Of a stretch of 64,000 bases of DNA, positions 33,177-41,691 are shown in pieces (within the stretch, counting starts at the first letter, position 1; the number at the start of each line of letters is the position of its first letter). The position numbers and the translations under genes were made by a program. The notes under the pieces are model-generated. The model worked only from the letters and a program-made list of their open reading frames with translations, was not told the origin of the DNA and ran no database searches. The stretch spans positions 186,001 through 250,000 of the forward strand of contig NZ_BOMY01000038.1 in assembly GCF_016862435.1 (NCBI RefSeq), read 5' to 3'. Source of the DNA: Paractinoplanes tereljensis (GTDB lineage Bacteria; Actinomycetota; Actinomycetes; Mycobacteriales; Micromonosporaceae).

Positions 33177-34629
33177 CGTCTCGACCGCCGGCTGGGCGGT
33201 CTCGGTGCCGCTCGGGTACCGGGCCGGCCGATGGGTCGTCACCGAGCCGATCGCCACCGGGCAGTGGGGCAGCGTGTACGCCGCGGCCGGGGGCGATGCC
33301 GAGGTGGCGCTCAAGTTCCTGCCCACCGGCACGGTGACCCCGCGTCAGGTCGGCCACCTGCGGGAGATGGCCGAGCGGGAGGCCCGCGGGCACGCCCGGC
33401 TGACCGGCCACCGGCTGATCCGCTCCCTCGAGGTGCTGACCCTGGACGACCCGGCCCACCCCGAACTCGACGGGGCCGTCGTCATCGTGCTGGAGCGGGC
33501 CGCCGCGTCGCTGGCCGACCGGTTACGGCAGGCGGCCGGGCAGCCGGTGCCGGACGCGCCGCGGTTGCTGGCCGAAACCTGCGAGGGCCTGGTCGAGCTG
33601 CACTCGGCCGGCTGGGTGCACGGCGACCTGAAACCCGACAACATCCTGGTCATGCCGGACGGCTCGGTGCGGCTCTCCGACTTCGGCCTGGCGGTCGAGC
33701 TGGAGGGCACCCACGGTTACCTGCCCCCGGTCGGCTCCTCCGACTACGTACCACCCGAACGCTCGGAGGAAGCGCTGGGTGAGCGCGGTCTTGCGGTACG
33801 CGCGAGCGCCGACATCTGGGCCTTCGGCATCACCGCGTGCCAGCTGCTCAGCGGCCGATCGCCGTTCGACGGGGCGACCGCCCGGGCCCGTGCGCTGGCC
33901 GCCGACCGGTACGCGGCCGGCCAGGGCGAGCTGATCCTGCGCGGGCTACCGGGCGGGTGGCGGCCGATCGTCCGGGACTGCCTGGCCCCCACCCACGCCC
34001 AGCGCCAGGCGCACGACGCCACCGAGGTGCTGGCCCGGATCCGCGAGCTGGACGGACCGCCGGCCCGCACCCGCTCCCGGCTCGCCATTCCGGCCGTCCT
34101 GCTCCTGATGCTGATCGCCACCCTGTTCGCGGTGACCGGATCCGAGCGGCCGAACACCGACGAATACCGCCCCGACCTGCTACGTACCGGGGCCGGCATC
34201 CCTCCGCAGTACCGCCGGCTGATCGTCGCGGCCGCCCAGAGCTGCAACGAGCCCGGCGTCTCCCCGGTGCTGATCGCCGCGATGCTGCAGGCCGAGAGCG
34301 ACTTCGACGCCGGACTCAGCGATCCGGCCAAGGACGAGTACGGCATCGCCCGCTGGACGCCGAGCGTGCTGCGCTTCTACCTGCCCGAGGGCCAGCGCGC
34401 GGTGGTGCCGGCGCCGCCGTTCTCCCCCAGCATGTCGATCGCGGCGATGGGCCGCTATCTCTGTTTCCTGGCACCCCGGCTGGCGGGCATCCCCGGCGAC
34501 CCGGCCCTGCTGCTGGCCGGGTCGTACCGCACCTCAGCCACGACGATCGTCAAAGCCAACGGCATTCCCACCCGCCTTGACCCGTACGTCGGCCGGGTGA
34601 GGCAAAACATGGGCCGTTACCAGCCGTAG
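33166..34629 (+). CDS. membrane Ser/Thr kinase with extracellular lytic-transglycosylase-like domain
   Basis: 487 residues. An intact Hanks-type kinase fills about 20-295: glycine loop variant IATGQWGSVY, Lys50 (VALKFL), catalytic HGDLKPDN with Asp154, Asp172 in SDFGLA. A membrane helix follows at about 307-326 (AIPAVLLLMLIATLFAVTG). The exterior (about 345-487) resembles an SLT/lysozyme fold, with Glu377 in AAMLQAESDFDAG and YGIARWTPSVLRFY. Known actinobacterial kinases (PknB) sense muropeptides with PASTA repeats; here a glycan-cleaving-type fold takes that place. It is coupled to the FHA gene and borders the CATRA/CHAT genes. Confidence 0.85.
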   Translation: MGTDVSTAGWAVSVPLGYRAGRWVVTEPIATGQWGSVYAAAGGDAEVALKFLPTGTVTPRQVGHLREMAEREARGHARLTGHRLIRSLEVLTLDDPAHPELDGAVVIVLERAAASLADRLRQAAGQPVPDAPRLLAETCEGLVELHSAGWVHGDLKPDNILVMPDGSVRLSDFGLAVELEGTHGYLPPVGSSDYVPPERSEEALGERGLAVRASADIWAFGITACQLLSGRSPFDGATARARALAADRYAAGQGELILRGLPGGWRPIVRDCLAPTHAQRQAHDATEVLARIRELDGPPARTRSRLAIPAVLLLMLIATLFAVTGSERPNTDEYRPDLLRTGAGIPPQYRRLIVAAAQSCNEPGVSPVLIAAMLQAESDFDAGLSDPAKDEYGIARWTPSVLRFYLPEGQRAVVPAPPFSPSMSIAAMGRYLCFLAPRLAGIPGDPALLLAGSYRTSATTIVKANGIPTRLDPYVGRVRQNMGRYQP

Positions 34630-34631
34630 CC

Positions 34632-35216
34632 TCAGTCGTTGTCGCAGCGGTTCAGGTTGGGCCAGTTGGCGATCTCCGGCCCTTCGAGGCACCAGTCCTC
34701 GATGGACTGAAGCGGCGAGTACGCCGAGGCACCGTGCGCCACCACGACTCCCTTGGCGCCCTTGACGTCGACGTAACCCTTGGCGCCCTTGACGTAGCAG
34801 CCCGAGTTGTCGGAGCAGAGGCTCTCCGGCCCGTCCTGACCCGTGTTGTTGTAGATGGTGAAGGTCTCACCGGGGTCGATCGTCACCCCGGAGAAGTACG
34901 TCTCGTAGCTGTCCAGGTGTGCCTGCGAGGACATGTAGTTGTACCAGCGCTGCCAGCTGGCAGTCACGGTCTGTGTGCCCGTCCCGTAGTTATGGATGGC
35001 GATACCCGTGATCACGGTCGGCGCGATGTTCCACGCACAGGCCCAATATTTGATCTTGTAGGCATCGATGTAAACGGACGTGCCGCAGTCCCCGCTGGAG
35101 TTGAACGGCCCGAAATCCGGCTCCGTGGTAGCGAAGGCGGGGCCGACATTCACCCCGGCCACCGCCACCACGGTGGCCGCCACCACGGCAAGCACGCGAC
35201 GCACTGTCGATCGCAC
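34632..35216 (-). CDS. small secreted protein with duplicated VKGAKG motif
   Basis: 194 residues from GTG 35216, with GGGAAGGGAG upstream. Signal peptide ends AFA-TTEPD. The mature part is beta-rich with six cysteines (SGDCGTS, WACAW, SLCSD, SGCYVKG, DWCLEG, NRCDND) and contains VKGAKG twice, 9 residues apart, from a 27-bp-period duplication (34750-34768 and 34777-34795). No family recognised; function unknown. Convergent with the kinase (2-bp gap) and divergent from the first CHAT gene. Confidence 0.8.
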   Translation of the reverse strand: MRSTVRRVLAVVAATVVAVAGVNVGPAFATTEPDFGPFNSSGDCGTSVYIDAYKIKYWACAWNIAPTVITGIAIHNYGTGTQTVTASWQRWYNYMSSQAHLDSYETYFSGVTIDPGETFTIYNNTGQDGPESLCSDNSGCYVKGAKGYVDVKGAKGVVVAHGASAYSPLQSIEDWCLEGPEIANWPNLNRCDND

Positions 35217-35393
35217 AGCAACTCCCTTCCCAGCGCACCGGCCGAACGCACGGCGCGAACCCATGCTGGCCGCCCCGCCGCCCGCGCAACACCTACGGCG
35301 ACATAGGGACGGGGTGGGGACACTCACCTTGCCCGGATCGGGTCGGCCGAACGGAGCATTCCCCGGGGTGCGGGCGGAAATCATGCTTTCCGC

Positions 35394-38021
35394 ATGGTCG
35401 CCGGGAGGTCGGCTCGGGTCCGCCGGCACATCGCGGCGGGTGACCGCCATCGCGCGGCCGAGGAGTACGCGGACGCACGCGCCGAGTACGGTCGTGCACT
35501 CGCCCTCATCGAGCGGGCGCGCGGGTGGTGGCAGTCCCCACTGACGCAGCTGCGCTGGGTGCGGGCCGCCGCCGACGGGCTGACCGTGCTCGGCGAGATC
35601 GAGCTCGAACGCGGCCGCCCGGACCTGGCCCGCGGCTGTCTGGAGGAGGCCATGCGACGCTACGCCGAGGTGTCCTACCACGAGTCCGACGATGTCTCGA
35701 TCGTGCTGAACAACCTCGGCGTGACCTACGAGCGGCTCGGCATGTTCGCCGAGTCGGACCGCGTCCTGCACCAGGCCCTGGAGATCGACAAGCGAATCGG
35801 CCGGAGCCCGGACGCCATCGCGACAAGCCTCAACAACATCGCGATCAATCACCAGGCGGCCGGTTACCCCGGCGATGCCGTCCTGGCCATCGAACGCGCC
35901 GCGTCCCTCGCCGGCCTGGCGGCGGGAACGGTCCAGCAGCTGGCCGAGGAACGGTCGTTCCACCTGATGGCCCAGGGGCAGTTCAGCGACGCTCTGGTAA
36001 GCCTGAACCAGCAGTTCGCCGTGGCGCCACCGGATTCGGTGGTGGCGGCGCACATCGCCGGGAACCTCGCTCAGGCGTACGCGAACCTGCAGCAACCGGT
36101 GGAAGCACAACGCTGGCAGCGACGCGCGATCGCGATCCGCCGCCGGCGGCAGCCCGATTCGCTGCCGCTGGCCATCGCCCTGCACAACCTGGCCGACTCG
36201 CTGGCCGGCGCCGGCGCAGCCGACGAGGCCGGGCCGCTGCTCGACGAGGCGATCGGTCTGGCCGAGGCCATCGCCCCGCATGGCGCCGAGCTCGCCGCCA
36301 TGCGCGCCTCGCGCGCCTGGCAACTGCTCGAGGCCGACGACCCGGCCGCCGCGGTGGGGGTCGGCGAGCGTGCGCTGGCGGACGCGCGGACCGCCGGGCG
36401 GCAGAGCACCGGGCTACGTATGGCGCTCGCCATCGCCTACGACCAGCTCGGACAGCCGGATCGGGCGTGCGCGATGCTGGAGACGGCCCGGGACGTCTGC
36501 GAACGGATCTCCCCGGTGCTGCCGGAACTGCGCTGGGTGCAGATCACGCTGGGCCGGTTCCGGCTCGACCAGGGGGCGGTCGGCGAGGCGGCGCACTGCT
36601 TCGACCGGGCGATCGCGGTGGCCGAGACCATGCGGCCCGGTTCGGCCGACGAACCGGGGCTCGGCCTGCTGTTCGGCACCGCCCGGTCCGCGTACCACGG
36701 CCGGATCGAGGCGGCCTGGCGAAACGGCACCGCCGCGGACGCGGCGGTCGCGTTCCATGCGGCGGAGAGCTTCCGGGCCCGGGCCCTCGCCGAGATGCTC
36801 ACCGACACCGCGCCGGCCCGGCCGCTGGTGGGTGCGGCCGCCGAGGTCGTGGCCGAGCTGGAGGATACCCGGCGCCGGCTCGGCGCCCTCTACCGCCGGA
36901 TAGAGGCGGCGCCCGGCGCCGCACTCGACGGGATACGGGACCGGCTGGAGGAAAAGGCCGAACTTCTGCGGGTACGCCTGCGAGCGCTCGATCCCCGGAC
37001 GGCCGATCGGGACTACCCGAAGCCGTGCACCGTCGCCGAGGTGCAGTGCTGCCTCGACGACTCGACCACGGTGGCCGTCTACGAGGTCACCGACGACGGC
37101 GTGTTCCTGTTCGCCGTACGGAAGGGGAGCTTCGCCTTCACCCGCCTGGACGCCGACGTGGACGCCATCGCGGCGGCCGTCGACGAGGTCAGCGCCGCCT
37201 GTCATGACGGGGAGAGCAGCGCCCCGGCCGAGGCACTCGGCCGGCTCGGCGAATGGCTGCTGCGGCCGATCGCCGATCAGCTCGGCAACCTCGCGGTGTG
37301 CGCCGGCGAGATGCTGGCCATGCTGCCGTTCGAGGCGCTGGAGCTGGACGGCGTGCCGCTGGCCGAACGGTCGGTGGTGTGGTCGATTCCGTCGGCCACC
37401 ATCCTGGGCCGGTTCGGCGCCGACCGCCGCGGCCGACGGCCGGAGCGACCGTTCGCCGGGTTCGCGGTGGCCGACGCACCGGGCCAGGTCCCACTGCCCG
37501 GCTCGCTGCGCGAGGTGGAGGTGGCAGCCGACATCCTGGCCGGCGAACCGCCGCTGACCGGCTCGGACGTCACCGTCGACGCGATCCGGGAACGCGCGGC
37601 CGGCGCCCGGTACGTGCACTTCGCGATGCACGGTGTGATCCGCGACGGACGGCCGCTGTACTCGGGTTTCCCGCTCACCGGCGAGCGCTTTCTGTACGCG
37701 TACGAGTTGGCGGATTTTGATCTCTGCTCGGATCTTGTGGTCTGTTCCGCCTGTGACACCGCCAAGGGTGAGCCGCGAGCCGGAGAGGGCACGGTCGGCC
37801 TGGCGTATGCGCTGTTCGCGGCGGGTACGCGCGCGGTTCTGGTGAGCCGGTGGCCGATCGGCGACACGATCGCGCCCAAGTACATGCGCCGGCTCTACCG
37901 GCGGCTCGCGGCCGGCGAACCGGTGGAACGGGCGGCTCACGGGGCCGCTCTGGATCTGCGCCGAACCCAGTCTCATCCGCGGGAATGGGCCGGCCTCACC
38001 CTGATCGGACTCGGCGCATGA
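35394..38021 (+). CDS. CHAT-domain (caspase-like) protease with TPR array
   Basis: 875 residues, cytosolic. About 10-460: TPR helices (DVSIVLNNLGVTYERLGMFA, AIATSLNNIAINHQAAGYPG, LPLAIALHNLADSLAGAG). About 560-875: CHAT peptidase domain with conserved LPFEALELDGVPLAER and the catalytic dyad His746 (YVHFAMHG) and Cys787 (VVCSACDTAKGE), ending in the usual WAGLTLIG. CHAT enzymes are caspase/separase-type cysteine proteases often used as death effectors in bacterial conflict systems. The next gene (membrane protein) overlaps by 4 bp, and a CATRA protein lies beyond it. Confidence 0.92.
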   Translation: MVAGRSARVRRHIAAGDRHRAAEEYADARAEYGRALALIERARGWWQSPLTQLRWVRAAADGLTVLGEIELERGRPDLARGCLEEAMRRYAEVSYHESDDVSIVLNNLGVTYERLGMFAESDRVLHQALEIDKRIGRSPDAIATSLNNIAINHQAAGYPGDAVLAIERAASLAGLAAGTVQQLAEERSFHLMAQGQFSDALVSLNQQFAVAPPDSVVAAHIAGNLAQAYANLQQPVEAQRWQRRAIAIRRRRQPDSLPLAIALHNLADSLAGAGAADEAGPLLDEAIGLAEAIAPHGAELAAMRASRAWQLLEADDPAAAVGVGERALADARTAGRQSTGLRMALAIAYDQLGQPDRACAMLETARDVCERISPVLPELRWVQITLGRFRLDQGAVGEAAHCFDRAIAVAETMRPGSADEPGLGLLFGTARSAYHGRIEAAWRNGTAADAAVAFHAAESFRARALAEMLTDTAPARPLVGAAAEVVAELEDTRRRLGALYRRIEAAPGAALDGIRDRLEEKAELLRVRLRALDPRTADRDYPKPCTVAEVQCCLDDSTTVAVYEVTDDGVFLFAVRKGSFAFTRLDADVDAIAAAVDEVSAACHDGESSAPAEALGRLGEWLLRPIADQLGNLAVCAGEMLAMLPFEALELDGVPLAERSVVWSIPSATILGRFGADRRGRRPERPFAGFAVADAPGQVPLPGSLREVEVAADILAGEPPLTGSDVTVDAIRERAAGARYVHFAMHGVIRDGRPLYSGFPLTGERFLYAYELADFDLCSDLVVCSACDTAKGEPRAGEGTVGLAYALFAAGTRAVLVSRWPIGDTIAPKYMRRLYRRLAAGEPVERAAHGAALDLRRTQSHPREWAGLTLIGLGA

Positions 38022-38776
38022 TCACCGTGGATCGCCCGGCTGAGCGGCGCACCGCCCGGTTGCAGTTCCTGGTTCAGGCGGTGTTCGCCGCGGTGCTGCT
38101 CTACCTGGCCACCGACTACTTCTGGTGGCTGATCGGGCCGCTGCTGCTGGTCCTGCTGTACCGCAGCTGGGCCGTGGAGCGGCTTTCCCCGCGGCTGGAG
38201 CAGTACTACGGGCATGCGGTGGTCTCCGGGGCGGCCGATCGGATGGCCGCCGAGTTCGCCGGGGACGACTGGCTGCGCGACTCGTGGGCGAGGGCCGGGG
38301 TGCCGGTGTCCGGGCTGCTGGCGCAGCCGCCCGGCCGGATCGCCGCGCGAATGGCGAAGCTTCGCACGGCCGGTCCCGCGCCGCGGAGCGTGTCCACGGC
38401 CGTGCTGGTGCTCAACCGCGTGGGCACCGTGCTGCTCGGCCTGGCGCTCGGCGGCGCCCTCGCGGTAACCGGCCGGCATCTGACCTGGCCGGCCTGGGCC
38501 GCCCTGGTTCTGGTGGTGGTGTCCCGGGTGGGGGTGGCGGTGGGCAACCGTCGACAGACCGCGCGGGTCGTCGACGTGATGCGGTCCCGGCCGCGCGAGG
38601 AGCTGGCGGCGCTCCTGGCGCCGCCGTGGGGACATCGGCGGGCGGCCATGGCGGTCGAGCTCGACCGGCTGCTCGGCCCCGGACCACTACCGCACCGACC
38701 TCCCGAACCGCGGATCGTCGAGCTGCTGCTGGCCGGCTCGATCGTGCTCGGTGTCATGACCGGATGGCTGCTCTGA
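38018..38776 (+). CDS. membrane protein coupled to the CHAT-TPR protease
   Basis: 252 residues from ATG 38018 (overlaps the CHAT stop by 4 bp). Hydrophobic pair near the N-terminus (FLVQAVFAAVLLYLATDYF, WLIGPLLLVLLYRSW), another pair at about 125-165 (VGTVLLGLALGGALAV, AWAALVLVVVSRVG) and a final helix (LLLAGSIVLGVMTGWLL). The loops are Arg-rich and cytosolic. No family recognised. Coupling suggests a target, anchor or regulator of the protease, in the manner of membrane-disrupting proteins activated by CHAT cleavage; that is inference. Confidence 0.75.
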   Translation: MITVDRPAERRTARLQFLVQAVFAAVLLYLATDYFWWLIGPLLLVLLYRSWAVERLSPRLEQYYGHAVVSGAADRMAAEFAGDDWLRDSWARAGVPVSGLLAQPPGRIAARMAKLRTAGPAPRSVSTAVLVLNRVGTVLLGLALGGALAVTGRHLTWPAWAALVLVVVSRVGVAVGNRRQTARVVDVMRSRPREELAALLAPPWGHRRAAMAVELDRLLGPGPLPHRPPEPRIVELLLAGSIVLGVMTGWLL

Positions 38777-38779
38777 CGC

Positions 38780-40972
38780 TCAGAGCAGACCGCCGAAGCG
38801 TCCCCCGTCGAGCCAACCGTCACCGACGGTGTCGACCGGGTAGCCCACGTTCCGCAGACGCTGCGCGATCCGGTACTGGAACAGGATGCGCGCGGCCTCG
38901 GTGTCGGCACTGAGGCGCACGGTGTCCCGGCGGCCCAGGTCCCCGGCCCCGTCCAACCGGCCGATCTGGGCCAGCAGCGTCCGGTCCGGCTGCCGTTCCA
39001 GCGCCCGGACCGCCCGGGCCCGGGCGTGCGATTCCCCGTCGTTCAGGTCCTCGGGAGTGAGCACGACGAGAATGCCCGGCCCGGCGGCGAAGCCTTCGTC
39101 GAGCACCTCATCGGTGCGAGGCGCCAGTTTGCCGGTGCCCTTCACGGCCTCCTCCCAGTCAAGAGGGCGCAGGTCCATCGCGCGCAGCAGCTCGACGACG
39201 TCCTTCCGCGGGCGCGGGCCCGGGCCGTGGATGACGAGGATGTCGCGAGCCGTCCCCGGAACTGGGCCGCGGTTCCCGGTCGACGACGACAGGGCCACGC
39301 CTCCGGCCCACAACCAGGCCTGTCCACGGTAGGACTTGACACTGATGTGGAGCAGCTCGAACTCCTCCGGCCCCAGACCCGGATAGCCCTCGCCCACGAC
39401 ATCCTCGTAAAGCCGGTCGGCGACGCCCACCACCAGGTCCGCGTCGGGATGCTCGACAACCACACCGCGCAACGCCGCACTGTCCAGCACTCGGCCGATC
39501 CGGATGATGGGCTGGCCGAGGAACCCGGTCGCACCCACGCGGAACTGCCCGGACCCGACCGACAGCCGCAGCCGGATCCGGTCCTCCGGATGCCCGGCGT
39601 TGTCCGCGGCCAGTTGTGCCCGCCAGCCGTGCAGCAGCTGCGGCAGGGCTACCTGCGACGACACCGACGCCGGGAGGACGGCGATCACGCCGTCACCGCT
39701 GTCCTGCCGATCGGTCTGGTTCAGCTCGAGCCCGAGGCCGGCCAGGACCCGCTCGACCATGCCGCCGAGACGTTGCTGTACCGCCTCCTGCATCGGCGTC
39801 GAGCGGGAGCTGTAGCTCACCACGTCGACGTTGAAGGCGACGCGGTGCTCGACAGGCGCCTCGGTCACCGGGGGCACCGGCGCCCGCTGCGCCGGCGGCG
39901 GCGTCCGCAGCACCGGCGGTAATGGCGTCCCCAGGATGAGCCGGATGCTCTCCGCCTGCTCCCGGGTGGCCGCCATCAGCGCGGTGTCCCGGCCGAGCTG
40001 GTCGATCAGCCAGTCGGCTAGCCCGGCGTCGCCCGGCAGCGCCTCGGGCAGCGATCGGGCCATGTTGGATCGGGCGATGTCAGCGCTCTCCCGCATCTGC
40101 CGCAGCGCCCTGATCGAGCCGACCACCTCGGCCTCGGCCGCGGTCAGCCCGGCGGCACGTTCCGGCACCTCACCCTCGCGCTCCGGGTCGCGCAGCAGCT
40201 CGGCGAGCTCGTCAGCGCGGCCGTTCGTCAGCTCCCGCAATCGGGCGAGCGCCCGGCCGTCGCCGAGCACCCGGGCGAAGTAGCGCAGCTTCGCGGCATG
40301 CATCAGGTACCGGCCGATCGGCGGCAGGGCGGTCCCGCCATCGCTCCAGGTGAACCGGCTGATCTCGACGTCCTGGTCCAGGCCGGCCAGCAGCACCAGC
40401 CGGCGGTTCGGGTGGACGCCGGCCGCCGCCGTCTCCCACGCGGCGAACCCGTGCAGCGGGTAGCCGTGCTCCCACCAGGAGTCGGCGTCGTCGTCCTGCC
40501 GGGGCACCTCGGCCCGCAGGTCGACCGCCGTGACGTCACCGGTCTTGGCGAGGTAGACGACCGCGCCGCCGAGCGCGGCCGCACCGCCACCCAGATTGCC
40601 CCACCAACGGGTGAACTCGTACCAGCCGGGCGGAGCCGCAGCGGCGAGCCGGGGCCGGGCCCGCGGGGCGGCGCCGGGGGCGGCGATGGCGAAGGAGAAG
40701 TTCAGGATGTCGTGCTCGCGGCGAGCGATCGCCTGATAGCCGACGGCCGGATCCTGCAGTCCGGCCAGTGCGCCGTCCGGGCTGCTCGCCGGGTCGTCCG
40801 GTAGTTCGCCGGGCAGGTCCGCCTCGACGATCGGCTGCGTCATCCCGAGCTGGCGGCGGCAGTTCTCCCACAGGGTGCGGACGCCGGCCAGGCCGGCCGC
40901 GGCGTCCGGCCCGTCGAGCGGAGCGAACAGGTGCGCGACGAACTCCGGCTCAACGAGGTTGCTGGCGGCCAC
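38780..40972 (-). CDS. CATRA-type conflict protein with nucleotidyl-cyclase-like and TIR-like domains
   Basis: 730 residues from GTG 40972 (GGAGGA upstream). Residues 1-345 match what I recall of the CATRA (caspase/TPR-repeat-associated; BN6_48550-type) domain: EPEFVAHLFAPLDGPDAA, LWENCRRQLGMTQPI, REHDILNFSFAIAAPG, GWYEFTRWWGNLGG. After a Pro-rich linker, 377-560 is a class III nucleotidyl-cyclase-like domain with both metal aspartates (Asp383 in NVDVVSYS, Asp427 in SGDGVIAVLP); the usual Asn of the NxxxR pair reads Ile490, with Arg494 kept. Residues 575-715 are TIR-like (DILVIHGPGP, ILVVLTPEDL, QPDRTLLAQIG); the usual FE glutamate appears as Arg653. Overlaps the small partner gene by 23 bp. 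Confidence 0.8.
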   Translation of the reverse strand: MAASNLVEPEFVAHLFAPLDGPDAAAGLAGVRTLWENCRRQLGMTQPIVEADLPGELPDDPASSPDGALAGLQDPAVGYQAIARREHDILNFSFAIAAPGAAPRARPRLAAAAPPGWYEFTRWWGNLGGGAAALGGAVVYLAKTGDVTAVDLRAEVPRQDDDADSWWEHGYPLHGFAAWETAAAGVHPNRRLVLLAGLDQDVEISRFTWSDGGTALPPIGRYLMHAAKLRYFARVLGDGRALARLRELTNGRADELAELLRDPEREGEVPERAAGLTAAEAEVVGSIRALRQMRESADIARSNMARSLPEALPGDAGLADWLIDQLGRDTALMAATREQAESIRLILGTPLPPVLRTPPPAQRAPVPPVTEAPVEHRVAFNVDVVSYSSRSTPMQEAVQQRLGGMVERVLAGLGLELNQTDRQDSGDGVIAVLPASVSSQVALPQLLHGWRAQLAADNAGHPEDRIRLRLSVGSGQFRVGATGFLGQPIIRIGRVLDSAALRGVVVEHPDADLVVGVADRLYEDVVGEGYPGLGPEEFELLHISVKSYRGQAWLWAGGVALSSSTGNRGPVPGTARDILVIHGPGPRPRKDVVELLRAMDLRPLDWEEAVKGTGKLAPRTDEVLDEGFAAGPGILVVLTPEDLNDGESHARARAVRALERQPDRTLLAQIGRLDGAGDLGRRDTVRLSADTEAARILFQYRIAQRLRNVGYPVDTVGDGWLDGGRFGGLL

Positions 40973-41291
40973 GATCGTCCTCCGGGGCGTTCCGGCGTTC
41001 CGGCGTGAGCTTGTGGACCAGCGTGTTACGCAGGTCCAGGACCGGCTGCGGGACCCCGGTGACGGTCTTGCCGCCGATCCGCAGGATCCGGACCGGTCCG
41101 CTGATCTCCAGCTCGGCGACCGCCTGGCGCAGCTCGTCGGCGTCGCGGGCACCCAGTGCCGCGTCGATCCGGCCGAGAATCGCGGCGACGTGCTCCCAGC
41201 GCTGCGTGCTCATCTCCCACAGCACGAGGTCCTGCAGCACGTCGACGGCATCCTGGACGGTCTCGTAGTCCCAGCTGCCCGGTAAATCCAT
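40950..41291 (-). CDS. small CATRA-associated protein
   Basis: 113 residues, mostly helical (WDYETVQDAVDVLQDLVLWE, WEHVAAILGRIDAALGARDA, ADELRQAVAELEISGPVRI), followed by RILRIGGKTVTGVPQPVLD and a charged tail. Size, sequence feel and position match the small partner annotated as 'CATRA system-associated protein' (from memory). Start ATG 41291 gives the family-like beginning; an upstream ATG at 41309 is possible. Its last codons overlap the start of the CATRA protein, so the two are made together and probably form a complex. Confidence 0.8.
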   Translation of the reverse strand: MDLPGSWDYETVQDAVDVLQDLVLWEMSTQRWEHVAAILGRIDAALGARDADELRQAVAELEISGPVRILRIGGKTVTGVPQPVLDLRNTLVHKLTPERRNAPEDDRGRQQPR

Positions 41292-41360
41292 GATGGGGAC
41301 CTTAACCATTGCGGGGCGGCCCCGCTCTCGGTCGAAACCACTAGCCGTTCCGGCTGACGG

Positions 41361-41641
41361 TCACGCCCCGGTCACCGTGAAGGCACCCCAGAAGAAAGGG
41401 TGCGCGAACCGGGTCGACCGGTCGCCCACCAGGTCCGGGTATCGGGCCCGCAGCTCGGTTCGCCGGCGCGCGCCTGTGCGGTCCGCAGGATGCGGGCGGA
41501 GGGGGCGTACCGGAAGTCGTTGCGGTCGGCCATCCCGGCCTGCCACAGCCATCCGGCGAGACGTTCGATGCGGCTGCCGTCCTCCTGGCTCTCCAGGCCC
41601 TCCACCTCGGCGCCCACAGCGTCCCGGGTCAGCTGCGGCAC
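41361..41641 (-). pseudogene. eroded C-terminal stump of a CHAT-domain gene
   Basis: Two frames together read as CHAT pieces. One frame (start near 41641) gives RIERLAGWLWQAGM and NDFRYAPSARILRTAQAR, typical of the start and the YAPSAR part of CHAT domains. About 100 bp later another frame gives the classic CHAT ending RFAHPFFWGAFTVTG and stops at 41361. The catalytic His and Cys regions are deleted and the frame is shifted. It lies between the CATRA pair and the second CHAT gene, same strand as CATRA, as if it once was the third member of that operon. Confidence 0.7.
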
Positions 41642-41691
41642 CGGCTGTACGGCCCACTCATTCCGCGTCCGGTTCGTGATGAACTCTGCGG

